Source of the DNA: Kribbella caucasensis | GTDB lineage: Bacteria; Actinomycetota; Actinomycetes; Propionibacteriales; Kribbellaceae | Reading direction: 5' to 3' | Length of the DNA stretch: 64,000 nucleotides | NCBI RefSeq assembly: GCF_004361855.1 | Contig: NZ_SNWQ01000008.1 | Span: forward strand, 328,479 to 392,478 | Part shown: one piece after another, positions 8,621 through 17,348 of the stretch | Layout of the letters: every line of letters starts with the position of its first letter | Position numbering within the stretch: position 1 is the first letter of the stretch | Notes under the pieces: model-generated | Databases searched by the model: none | The model's input: the letters and a program-made list of their open reading frames with translations, nothing else | What the model was told of the DNA's origin: nothing | Translations under genes and position numbers: made by a program

Positions 8621-9655
8621 CTACTCGTCGTGGGGGTTCTCGACGAAGTCACCGCGTAGTGGGATGGTGTCCGCGCGGGCCGGATCCTGGGTGAAGACCG
8701 TGCCCTCTGCGATCGACTCCAGCAGCGCACCCATCGACGCGTACGCCGTCCGGACCAGCATCCCGGCACTCTTCTGCCCGATGTCGCCGCGCAGCTCGAC
8801 CAGGACGCTGCCGGCACCGCGGATGCCGTAGGAGTTGCGCGCGATCCCGCGCGGCAGCGTGCCCGGGTACTGGCTGACCTCGGCGAACCCGTAGTGCATC
8901 AGCGTGTCGAAGATGACCAAGCACATCTGCCGGGACAGCGCGACCGCCGACGCCGGCGCGTCGGGGTGGTTCGGCCAGAAGATCGACGTGGTGATCAGGT
9001 CACCGTCGGCGCTGCGGTAGGAACCTTGGTGGTGGTAGTCGACGACCATCTTCGGCTGATACCTGATCGCGACGCGTTGCACAGCGGCAGCCTCCGGCAC
9101 CGGATTCGCCTCCGGCGCGACGGCCGGATCGTGCCAGCGATTGACGTCGAAGCCGACGCCCGGCGTACAGAAGGCGCCGGAGCAGTCCGGATCGTGGTTC
9201 TCCCGCTGGAACCGCTCGGAGCCGTCCGGGTTCACCTTGGGGATGACCAGCAGGGTGATCTTGCTGAGAATCGCGTCCCAACCTGCGCCGCCGTTGCCCA
9301 GCCGCTGCAACAACTGCAGCGCAGCCTCCGTGCCGAGCGGCTCGTTGCCATGCTGCTGCGTGATGTAGAGGACCCTGGTCGGGCCGGTACCGACCTTCGC
9401 CAGATAAAGGTCGCGGCCTTCGTTCGACCGGCCGACAGTCTCCAGCGAGACCCGTCCGTTGGACTGGCGCTCGATCTGCCGGAGCGCCTTGACCATCTCG
9501 TCGTACGAATGCAGACGCTCCAGGCTGACCTGCTGGGAGTCCTGCACCCAGGGGCCGTTCGGGACAGTCTGTGGGTCGGCCGTCGCGGTGGCCGTGGTGG
9601 CCACAGCGAGGCTTACCACCAGCAACACAGGGATGAGTCGGCGCATGGCGGGCAC
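8621..9655 (-). CDS. secreted M14-family zinc carboxypeptidase
   Basis: 344 aa with a Sec signal peptide (MPAMRRLIPVLLVVSLAVAT then TATATA, cleavage near residue 26). The M14 zinc motif is QHGNEPLGTEA (His102, Glu105), a third ligand is likely in DYHHQ (His208/209), and the catalytic Glu is in VLVELRGDIG (about Glu287). INPDG-like substrate residues appear as VNPDGSERFQ. Such exported enzymes trim C-terminal residues from peptides or cell-wall peptides. A GGAGGTGCC site precedes the ATG. It stands alone, with about 200 bp of unassigned sequence upstream (9656-9854). Confidence 0.9.
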   Translation of the reverse strand: MPAMRRLIPVLLVVSLAVATTATATADPQTVPNGPWVQDSQQVSLERLHSYDEMVKALRQIERQSNGRVSLETVGRSNEGRDLYLAKVGTGPTRVLYITQQHGNEPLGTEAALQLLQRLGNGGAGWDAILSKITLLVIPKVNPDGSERFQRENHDPDCSGAFCTPGVGFDVNRWHDPAVAPEANPVPEAAAVQRVAIRYQPKMVVDYHHQGSYRSADGDLITTSIFWPNHPDAPASAVALSRQMCLVIFDTLMHYGFAEVSQYPGTLPRGIARNSYGIRGAGSVLVELRGDIGQKSAGMLVRTAYASMGALLESIAEGTVFTQDPARADTIPLRGDFVENPHDE

Positions 9656-9854
9656 CTCCGGGAAAGGCGTCTCGAGTTGTGCCCCCGACCCTAGTTACGC
9701 CAATGGACCCCTGCAACGGCTCGACGACAGCGGCTTCACCGCCGCAGACACCGGACATCTGCTGGCCTGGTCCGGATCGACCTGGCTCCGCCCGACACTG
9801 CCCATTGCGCCATTGTCCGTCAGCGGGCCTCAGCCGAGCTCAGTGCGCACCGGC

Positions 9855-10805
9855 TCAGCCCTTGACGGCACCGATCAGGAGGCCTTTGGCGAAGTGGCGT
9901 TGGAGCAAGGGGTACACCAGCAGGATCGGGACCAGGGAGATGACGAGGATCGCCATTTGGAGCGACTGTTGCGGTGGCGGGGCTTCGCCGACGAGATTGA
10001 GCTGGTCGGCACTGAGGACGGCGTTGTCGACGACATAGGTGCGCAGGACCAGTTGGAGTGGCCACTTCGCCGTGTCGTTGATGTAGAGAAGTGCGGAGAA
10101 GAAGCTGTTCCAGTAGGCGACGGCATAGAACAGACCCACGACGGCCAGGACAGCCTTCGACAGCGGCAGCACGATGCGAGTGAGCGTCTGGAACTCACCG
10201 GCGCCGTCGATCCGGGCGGAGTCGAGCAGGTCCTGCGGTAGGTCCATGAAGAAGGCCCGCATGACGATGACATTGAACCCGTTCACCAGCACGGGCAGGA
10301 TCAACGACCAGTAGCTGTCGAGCAGACCGAGCTGGCGGACGGTGAGATATGACGGGATGATGCCTGGGCTGAACAGCAGCGTCAGCAACACCATCATCAG
10401 CAACGGCTTGTGGGCAAAGGTGCGTGGCCGGGTCAGGGAGTACGCGAGCCCGGCGGTCACGGCCAGCGACAGCAGCGCGCCGACCACCGTGATCCCCAGA
10501 GAGACGGTGAGGGCACGGGTGACGACGCCGCCGGCGAAGATCGCCCGGTAGGCGTTCAAGGACGGGTTGTCCGGCCAGAGGACGAACCCGCCGGCCGTGG
10601 TGATCTGCCGCTGGTCCGCCAAGCTGGTCGAGACCACGGACACGATCGGCAACACCACGACCGTGCAGCAGGCGAGCAGTACGACGCCTTTCAGCGCCCG
10701 CATCGGGATCGACGGTGGCGCGACGCCGTTGACGGTGCGCAGGCGAGGTGATCCGGCCGGCGCGTCGCGACGGCCTACGGCGAACGTGAGGGCCTTGGTG
10801 GTCAT
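9855..10805 (-). CDS. carbohydrate ABC permease (LplC/MalG type)
   Basis: 316 aa with six predicted membrane helices and the EAA loop DSARIDGAGEFQTLTRIVLP that contacts the ATPase. The ending RHFAKGLLIGAVKG is typical of the LplC-like subgroup that imports oligosaccharides of complex glycans. It is the last gene of the polysaccharide operon running left from 22042. No ATPase gene is in the locus, as is common in actinomycetes, where one shared MsiK-type ATPase serves many importers. Confidence 0.93.
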   Translation of the reverse strand: MTTKALTFAVGRRDAPAGSPRLRTVNGVAPPSIPMRALKGVVLLACCTVVVLPIVSVVSTSLADQRQITTAGGFVLWPDNPSLNAYRAIFAGGVVTRALTVSLGITVVGALLSLAVTAGLAYSLTRPRTFAHKPLLMMVLLTLLFSPGIIPSYLTVRQLGLLDSYWSLILPVLVNGFNVIVMRAFFMDLPQDLLDSARIDGAGEFQTLTRIVLPLSKAVLAVVGLFYAVAYWNSFFSALLYINDTAKWPLQLVLRTYVVDNAVLSADQLNLVGEAPPPQQSLQMAILVISLVPILLVYPLLQRHFAKGLLIGAVKG

Positions 10806-10817
10806 CGCAGATTCCTC

Positions 10818-11762
10818 TCACCTGTCATTGGCGTAGATGCCACGTTCACCGAACAGATGCGCGACCCGGTTGGCGGCAAGGATGAGGGCGACACCGACGA
10901 GACCCTTCACCAGGCCGACCGCGGAGGAGACGCCCCAGTTCCCGCCGAGGATGCCGTTGGAGTAGACGTAGGTGTCCAGGACCTCGGAGGCATCCGTGCC
11001 GACCGGACCTTGCTGCAGGATGATCTGCTCGAACCCGACGGTGAGAACGTCGCCGAGCTTGAGGATGAGCAACAGTACGACGACGCCCCTGATGGCGGGC
11101 AGCGTGACATGCCACAGCTGCCGCCAGCGGGAGGCGCCGTCCACGGCGGCCGCCTCGTAGAGGGCGAGGTCGACGCGGGACAGCGCGGCGAGGAAGAGGA
11201 TGGTTCCCCAGCCCGCGTCCTTCCAGATCACCTGCGAGGTGATCAGAACCTTGAAGAGACCGGGGTCGCCGATGATGTGCAGGCCCTCGAGACCCCGGGC
11301 GTGCAGCCAGGTGTTGAGGAGGCCAGCGTTGCCGAGCAGCTGCTGGAAGATCGCCACCACGATCACCCAGGACATGAAGTGCGGAAGGTAGAGCACAGAC
11401 TGCACCACGCGCTTGATCCGCTCCGACAGCAATGAGTTCAGCAGCAACGCGATCGCGATGGGGGCCGGGAACACGAGGACCACCTGGATGAACGAGATGA
11501 TGAGGGTGTTGGTCAAGGCGTTGAGGAACTCGGGGTCGCCGTTGAAGATCACCCGGAAGTTCTCCAGCCCGACCCACGGCGAGTCGCGGATCCCGATGAA
11601 GGGCTGGTAATCCTTGAACGCGATCACATTGCCGAGCATCGGCAGGTAGTGGAACAGCAGGATCACCGCCACCCCCGGCAGGCCCAGCAAGAGCACGAAC
11701 TTGTCCCGTCGCAGCCGGGCCCAGCGCGAGGTCGTGCCGGCGCCTTCCACGGTTGCGCTCAT
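10818..11762 (-). CDS. carbohydrate ABC permease (LplB/UgpA type)
   Basis: 314 aa, six membrane helices, LplB-like start (LLGLPGVAVILLFHYLPMLG, then AFKDYQPF), and EAA loop YEAAAVDGASRWRQLWHVTL. It pairs with the LplC-type permease 12 bp downstream and with the binding protein further upstream to import sugar oligomers. Its start overlaps the stop of the GH5 gene by 4 bp. Confidence 0.93.
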   Translation of the reverse strand: MSATVEGAGTTSRWARLRRDKFVLLLGLPGVAVILLFHYLPMLGNVIAFKDYQPFIGIRDSPWVGLENFRVIFNGDPEFLNALTNTLIISFIQVVLVFPAPIAIALLLNSLLSERIKRVVQSVLYLPHFMSWVIVVAIFQQLLGNAGLLNTWLHARGLEGLHIIGDPGLFKVLITSQVIWKDAGWGTILFLAALSRVDLALYEAAAVDGASRWRQLWHVTLPAIRGVVVLLLILKLGDVLTVGFEQIILQQGPVGTDASEVLDTYVYSNGILGGNWGVSSAVGLVKGLVGVALILAANRVAHLFGERGIYANDR

Positions 11763-13675
11763 GCGCCCACCACGATCGACCTAGCTGGCTCCGTGTGCCC
11801 GGCCGTGTCGATCGAGCGGTATCCGACAATGTGGGTATCACCGGGGCTGAAACGGAGTCCGTCTGCAGGTACCGGCTGCCAGTCCGTGCCTGGCCCGACG
11901 ATCCGGTACTCCGTGCGCTCGACCGCCGCTCCGTCGTACGCCGCGGCTGTGAAGGTCACATGGGCGGCGTCGTGGACCACGGCCTGCGTCGTTGGTGGAT
12001 GCACCTCGACCAGTGGACCGAGGTCGACCAGTTCGACGGAGTCAACGATGAACGTCGTGGCGCTGTTCGCCCAGAGTCGAATGCTCGTCCGACCGGCGCC
12101 GGCCGACGGTACGAACTCCAGCTCTCGCACGGTGAACTGGCCGGTCGGCGACGCGTCCGCGACGATACCGCTGCCGACCGGAGTGTTGACCTCGGTCGCG
12201 TCCTGGTGCCAGAAGCGCACCGACCCCGGGCCATCGACCCGGAACCGTGCCCGCAGGCGGTACCTGTTCTCGTCCGTCACCGCGATCCACTCCTGGTCGA
12301 TGCCCTTGCCAGGACCGGAGCACGTCACCTTCTGCATCGGCGAGCCGTCGACCTGGACGAAGGAGGCCGTGGCCTGGCTCCCCTTGCTCCACCAGTCCGC
12401 CAGGCCGTTCCGGTCGAAGTCCTCGGTGAGATCTCCGTTCGCGAGGAGGTTGGCCGGCGCGGGGAAGCTGCCTGGTGGCAGGAACGCGTTCGCAGCGAAG
12501 TAGCCCTTCACAATCAGCTCGCGATCGGTCGGTTCGGTCGCCCTGGCCACGAGCCGGTTCGCGTCACTGGTCATCTGCTCGGTGAACTCGGTGTCCCAGC
12601 CGTGCCACTCGGCGAAGGCGTGGTAGCTCCAGCTCCACCCGTACTCGTCGTACAGCTCGATCAGGTCGCGGATGTAGTTCGAGGCGCCGGGCGCCCAGCG
12701 GATCGCGCTGAACTCCCCCACGTAGATCGGCACCCGGTACTTCAGCTCGACGTGGCGGACCGGCGCGAGGAGTTCGCGCAGCTTGTCCTTGTCCCAGTAC
12801 GTGTCGCCGATCATCCCGGGGTACGTCGACTTGTCCGGCCAGTCCGACGTGGTCGGAGCCGAGTTGAACGTTCCCAGCCCTTGGTGGCTGTACGGGTAGG
12901 GGTCGTAGACGTGCGGGCTGTAGATGACCCGCGGGTCGTCGATCAGGGGGAAGTCGCCCTGGTACTTGATCGGGTAGCCCGGGCCGGCGTCGATCCACTC
13001 GTTCTCGATGAACCCGCGCGGCAGCGCACCCGGCCCGGGCTCCAGCACGATCGGCGTGGTCGCATCGCGGGTCCTGATGTCGTCCACCATCGCCTGCGCC
13101 CACCCCGGCCACTTGCTCGCGCCGAGCGGGAGTTCGTCCCGGTTGTAGGGCTCGTTGAGGAGGTCGTATCCCCAGATGTAGTCCCGGTACGGCGTGATGC
13201 GCTGGACGATGTCCCGCCAGGCACCGATGAGGACGTCCAGATTGCCGTCATTGGCCCAGAATTCCGGTCGTTGGAAGGGGATCCGGTCCCCGTTCGGGGG
13301 TTGGTGCAGATCGACGATCACCCACATACCCAGTCGGGCGGCCTCGCGGACGCCGGCCTCGAGCAGCTCGAGCTGGAGGTGCCACGCCTGCGCCACGGAC
13401 ATCCCACCGCTCGCCGCCATCGACTGTGGGGTCAGGAAGTACCGGACCGCGTTCGCGCCGAAGTTCTCCCTGGCCCGGACGTAGTCCCTCGGCCGCACTG
13501 AGTTGACACTGCGGATCATCGGTGGCTGGAAGCCCGCCGCCTGTGCCTGCGGGGCAGCCTGTGGGGGTAGCGACGGGGTCGCGTTAGCGCCGGCCGGGGC
13601 GATGGCATCACCCAGCACCACGCCTCCGATCGCCACCCCGCCGAATTGAAGAAACTGTCGCCGGCTGCTGTTCAT
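11759..13675 (-). CDS. Tat-exported GH5-type glycoside hydrolase
   Basis: 638 aa from ATG 13675; the longer in-frame upstream reading overlaps the binding-protein gene and is unlikely. The N-terminus MNSSRRQFLQFGGVAIGG is a Tat signal. Residues about 50-410 form a GH5 cellulase-like barrel with acid/base Glu175 in DLLNEPYN and nucleophile Glu321 in YVGEFSAI. The C-terminal about 200 residues look like beta-sandwich modules (a carbohydrate-binding-like segment, then an Ig-like RIVGPGTDWQ region). It probably cuts the polysaccharide backbone outside the membrane to make oligomers for the importer encoded around it. The precise linkage is unknown. Confidence 0.88.
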   Translation of the reverse strand: MNSSRRQFLQFGGVAIGGVVLGDAIAPAGANATPSLPPQAAPQAQAAGFQPPMIRSVNSVRPRDYVRARENFGANAVRYFLTPQSMAASGGMSVAQAWHLQLELLEAGVREAARLGMWVIVDLHQPPNGDRIPFQRPEFWANDGNLDVLIGAWRDIVQRITPYRDYIWGYDLLNEPYNRDELPLGASKWPGWAQAMVDDIRTRDATTPIVLEPGPGALPRGFIENEWIDAGPGYPIKYQGDFPLIDDPRVIYSPHVYDPYPYSHQGLGTFNSAPTTSDWPDKSTYPGMIGDTYWDKDKLRELLAPVRHVELKYRVPIYVGEFSAIRWAPGASNYIRDLIELYDEYGWSWSYHAFAEWHGWDTEFTEQMTSDANRLVARATEPTDRELIVKGYFAANAFLPPGSFPAPANLLANGDLTEDFDRNGLADWWSKGSQATASFVQVDGSPMQKVTCSGPGKGIDQEWIAVTDENRYRLRARFRVDGPGSVRFWHQDATEVNTPVGSGIVADASPTGQFTVRELEFVPSAGAGRTSIRLWANSATTFIVDSVELVDLGPLVEVHPPTTQAVVHDAAHVTFTAAAYDGAAVERTEYRIVGPGTDWQPVPADGLRFSPGDTHIVGYRSIDTAGHTEPARSIVVGA

Positions 13676-13709
13676 GACCGCCCTCCTCCAACCCGTGTCA
13701 GTCCGGGCG

Positions 13710-15350
13710 TCATCCGTTGGCTTCGTGGTAGGACTGCTCGTACTCGGCTCGCATCTTGTCGCCGCCGTTGCGCCGCCACTGCTGGACCGTCTGATCCCAG
13801 TCGGAGAACTGCTTGCGCCCGGCAAAGATGTCGCGCAGCGTGTCGTCGAGCTGCTTGTCGAGCTGGGCTCCCTTCGCGCTCTGCGTCTCGGAGAACAGGC
13901 CGATCGACGGATCGGCAATGGCCAGCGGCATGATCTGCTCCTGGAAGGCGTGCTCGGCCTTGGTCAGCGCCGGTTTGCCCGACTCGTACAGCACGGCCGG
14001 CGAGTCCGACAGGTACTTCACCGGCACGGACAGCTCGGTCTCCCCGGTCTTGTTCAGCACCGGCTCGCTGCCCTTCAGCTCGTAGTGCACGCCCGGGAGG
14101 CCGTACTTGCGGAACTGGTACTCGGCCGTGCCGAACGGCGCGGCGAGCCAGTTGCAGATCCCCAGCAGCTCGGTGATCTTGGCCTTGTCCGCCGTCGGGA
14201 AGCTGACGATGCCGAAGGCGCCGCCACCTGCCCAGTGGACTCCCTTCCCGCCGTCCCGACCGGGCGGAAGCATCGCACCGACGACGTTGTCGGGATCCTT
14301 GGAGTCCGTCGGCGCGATACCGGACCAGGCACCGGCCCCGTCACGGTTGATCGCCACGGTGCCGGCCTGCAGCCATTGCTTGACCTGGTCGGTCTCGGCG
14401 GCGGCTGCGTCAGGGTGGAACACACCGTCCTTGAGGAGCGTCAGCATGTCGCCGAGCGCCTGCTTCGCTTCCTCGGTCTCGTAGTGGTGGGTGAACTTCC
14501 CGTTCTCCTCGCGCCACGTGTTCGGCGCACCGGCCATCTGCTCGAGAAACGCCAGGAAGGTCGGCGGATGACCCAGAGCCCAGCGGTTGTTCTTCGCGTC
14601 GGTCAGGCCTTTGCAGAGCTCACGGAACTCGGCGAAGCTCTTCGGCTGGCGCTGCAGGCCTTTTGCCCGGACCAGGTCGTCGCGGACGAACACGATCGTG
14701 CCGACCGTTCCGCGCGGGATGGGCACGCCGTAGATGCCGCCGCCAAATACCGCGTTGCGCCAACTGGGGGTCGGGATATTGGCGAGGAACGGGTAGTCCT
14801 TGACAGCGTCGCCGGACAGGAACTCGTTGAGGTTCTGGAACTTCGAGCGCAGCAGCGCCTGGAACTGCGGCGGCTTCAACGCGGCGAAGAACTGCACCAT
14901 GTCCGGCAGGTCGCCGCCCGCGATGACCGTGGCGAGCTTGTCTGCGTAGTTGGCGTTCGGTACGACGTTGATCGCCAACTCGGTGCCGAGTCGCTTGTTG
15001 AGCTCCTGCCAGTACCGGTTTCGGTCGACGGCCGGCGGCACTGCCCCGTAGGTAAGGGTCATGGCGGTCACGGTGCCGCCCGTTCCTGGTGGCTCCTTGA
15101 TCACCGAGACCGGATCCGCGGGATAGACGGAATAGCCGGCCAACACGCCTTGTGCGTTGCCGGGCAGGTCGGGCTTGACGCCGGCATAGGGCAGGTAGGT
15201 CGGTAGCTTGACCTTCCCTCCCGCTTCCGCGCTGGCGCCGGCGGTTGAGCCACTCGAGCAGCCTGCGAGTACAGACCCCGATCCGAGCGACAACAGGGCC
15301 GCACCGCCCAGGCCACGCAGGACGGATCGACGGGTCACCTGATCAGACAT
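13710..15350 (-). CDS. sugar-binding lipoprotein of ABC importer (LplA type)
   Basis: 546 aa with a twin-arginine lipoprotein signal (MSDQVTRRSVLRGLGGAALL and lipobox VLAGCSS). The body is a family-1 type extracellular solute-binding protein of the long LplA class (about 500-550 aa). Together with the two downstream permeases it should capture oligosaccharides. It lies between the ADP-ribosylglycohydrolase-fold gene and the GH5 gene in one leftward operon. Confidence 0.92.
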   Translation of the reverse strand: MSDQVTRRSVLRGLGGAALLSLGSGSVLAGCSSGSTAGASAEAGGKVKLPTYLPYAGVKPDLPGNAQGVLAGYSVYPADPVSVIKEPPGTGGTVTAMTLTYGAVPPAVDRNRYWQELNKRLGTELAINVVPNANYADKLATVIAGGDLPDMVQFFAALKPPQFQALLRSKFQNLNEFLSGDAVKDYPFLANIPTPSWRNAVFGGGIYGVPIPRGTVGTIVFVRDDLVRAKGLQRQPKSFAEFRELCKGLTDAKNNRWALGHPPTFLAFLEQMAGAPNTWREENGKFTHHYETEEAKQALGDMLTLLKDGVFHPDAAAAETDQVKQWLQAGTVAINRDGAGAWSGIAPTDSKDPDNVVGAMLPPGRDGGKGVHWAGGGAFGIVSFPTADKAKITELLGICNWLAAPFGTAEYQFRKYGLPGVHYELKGSEPVLNKTGETELSVPVKYLSDSPAVLYESGKPALTKAEHAFQEQIMPLAIADPSIGLFSETQSAKGAQLDKQLDDTLRDIFAGRKQFSDWDQTVQQWRRNGGDKMRAEYEQSYHEANG

Positions 15351-15395
15351 GACAACACCTCCAAGAGATTCGGGTCGTTCAGTCCCACGGGCGGT

Positions 15396-17348
15396 TCAGT
15401 CCCAAGGGAAGTGGGTCCGGCCGAGCTGCGTCAGTGCAGTGCGGAACCGGTCCGGGCTGGCGAACAACAGGTGGCAGTCGGCCGCCGGGGCATCCATTCG
15501 GCGGACCAGCTTGATGAGTAATTCGTTCCAGCCGGCCCGAAGGCCGACCTGCCCGGCGGAGTCCGGGCTACCGCGATGGCAGGGCCGCACGCCGCGGTAG
15601 CGGTTCGCCGTGGCGACCGGCTCGTCGTTCACCCAGAACCGGACCGGGCAGTTGGCGTCGACCACCACCCAGGCGTCCTGCGCCATCTCGGCGTACACGA
15701 ATGTCTGCAGGTACAGCACACCGGGATCGGCGAACTCCCCGGCGACCGGCAAGCTATTGCCACTAGCAACAACCTCGCGCCAGGAACCGTCTCTGCTGTC
15801 GCTGGCGAGAACACTGCCCCGTACCCGCTCTGGTGGAAACGGAGTGTCCAGTGGCCACTCGTCCCCATAGCCATTGGCGTCGTAGGGTCCGCTCACTCGG
15901 CATGCGGCACCACCCAGCAATACCAGCGGGACCGCCGGCAGCTCGGGGCGATCAACGGGAGAGACCCGCAAGAAGAGCCGGTTGCTGTCCTGCAGGAGGG
16001 CCCGGACAGGTACGTCGATCCGCCACGTCAGCGGCGTTTCCGATCCGGGCAGTACCTCGACCTCCTGCACCGGTGGCGCCTTCCATCCATCCGATACGTC
16101 GACTGCGCACCGGACCGTGATCGGGTCGCGGCGATCGTTGCGCACAACCGTCCGCAGCTCCTTGACGCCGTCCGCCGCAACCGTCGGGCCGTCGAGATAG
16201 TCGACCGCGACGCGCAGATCGGCGTGCTGATACTCGACCGTCGTCGGGCTCGCCGACCAGAGGTCGCGCACCGAGGCGTCCGCGTAGAGCTCGTCCTCGG
16301 TCGTTCGCAGCACGCCGTCAGCCCCGACGGCGCCGGCCGCGCCGAGCACCGTGAGCGCGACCGCACGGATCCGCTCGGCCAGCTCCCCCAGCTCGGTCGG
16401 CGCCGGCCGAGGCAAGTCGGACAGATGGCGTACCCCGCCCCATGACTCGTTGGTCGCGATGGTGTCACCCAGCGGTGCGATCCACCGCTCGGGCAGGCCG
16501 GAGCGGCCGGCGAGAATGCCGAGGTAGCTACCGATGGCCGCGCCCGAGGAGTCGGTGTCGTACCCGCAGTTGACGGTGGTGCAGATCCCGTCTCCGAAGT
16601 CCTCGCCGTACAGCAGGCCGATCACCTGGAAGCCGAGATTGATCGGCGAGTACTGCGCCACGTGATGCGGCGTGGCCGCCAGCACCCGGCGCCGGGTCTC
16701 CCGCCAGTCCAGCCCGCCGGCGTGACCGTCGACCGCCGTACGGATCGCGACTGCGGTCTTGCTGTTCTGAGGGACGTACGACAAGCCGACGTCGATCAAC
16801 TGGTGCCGGTCTGAGACCACGAATGCCGCGGACTCGACCGCCGCGTTGAACATCTCGCCGTACACCGACTCCCCACCGGCGTGGTCGCAGATCGCGTCCT
16901 GATAGGCATACCGCGTCGCGACGCGAGGCGCGCCCGGTGCGACACAGGCCCAGATCTCCGAGCGGATCGGGCTGCCCATGCAGTCGACGAACCAGTTGTT
17001 GTGAGACCCGCTGAGCGGAGGTTCCAGGCCCAGCCTGAGGTTGGCCTTCGCCATGCCGTACTCGTCGAAGTTGTAGCCGATGTGGTCCAGCCAGTACCGG
17101 GCAAGGTCCCGCGCCAGAATCCCCGGTCCGACCTCCTCCAACGCAAGCAGCCAGACCAGCTGCATCTCGAGATCGTCGTTGGGAATCCCGCCGGCGCGCA
17201 GCTCCGGATACCACCGGACGTCGAGCGGTTCCGGCGTACCGAACATCTCCTCCAGCGGCGCACCGAGCGTGCCACCGGCGTTCTTGCCGAGCCAGCAGCC
17301 GTACACCTTGTCGTAGAAGACCTCACCGTGCAGGTCGAGTTCAGGCAT
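15396..17348 (-). CDS. ADP-ribosylglycohydrolase-fold protein with C-terminal beta domain
   Basis: 650 aa. Residues 1-340 are an ADP-ribosylglycohydrolase (ARH/DraG) domain: KVYGCWLGKNAGGTLGAP at the start, NDDLEMQLVWLLALEE (metal-binding acidic motif) and NCGYDTDSSGAAIGSYLG (second metal motif). The rest is a beta-rich region with a galactose-binding-like end. No signal peptide is seen, so it is cytoplasmic. Its start overlaps the lyase stop by 8 bp. Located inside a glycan-use operon, it more likely acts on a sugar or uronide N- or O-glycoside than on ADP-ribosylated protein; this is inference. A short direct repeat of its last codons (TTCAGTCCCA) lies just downstream of the stop. Confidence 0.88.
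   Translation of the reverse strand: MPELDLHGEVFYDKVYGCWLGKNAGGTLGAPLEEMFGTPEPLDVRWYPELRAGGIPNDDLEMQLVWLLALEEVGPGILARDLARYWLDHIGYNFDEYGMAKANLRLGLEPPLSGSHNNWFVDCMGSPIRSEIWACVAPGAPRVATRYAYQDAICDHAGGESVYGEMFNAAVESAAFVVSDRHQLIDVGLSYVPQNSKTAVAIRTAVDGHAGGLDWRETRRRVLAATPHHVAQYSPINLGFQVIGLLYGEDFGDGICTTVNCGYDTDSSGAAIGSYLGILAGRSGLPERWIAPLGDTIATNESWGGVRHLSDLPRPAPTELGELAERIRAVALTVLGAAGAVGADGVLRTTEDELYADASVRDLWSASPTTVEYQHADLRVAVDYLDGPTVAADGVKELRTVVRNDRRDPITVRCAVDVSDGWKAPPVQEVEVLPGSETPLTWRIDVPVRALLQDSNRLFLRVSPVDRPELPAVPLVLLGGAACRVSGPYDANGYGDEWPLDTPFPPERVRGSVLASDSRDGSWREVVASGNSLPVAGEFADPGVLYLQTFVYAEMAQDAWVVVDANCPVRFWVNDEPVATANRYRGVRPCHRGSPDSAGQVGLRAGWNELLIKLVRRMDAPAADCHLLFASPDRFRTALTQLGRTHFPWD

Noticed and set aside
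13676..13918. N-terminal extension of the GH5 gene
   Set aside because: Overlaps the end of the binding-protein gene; the Tat signal begins at ATG 13675.
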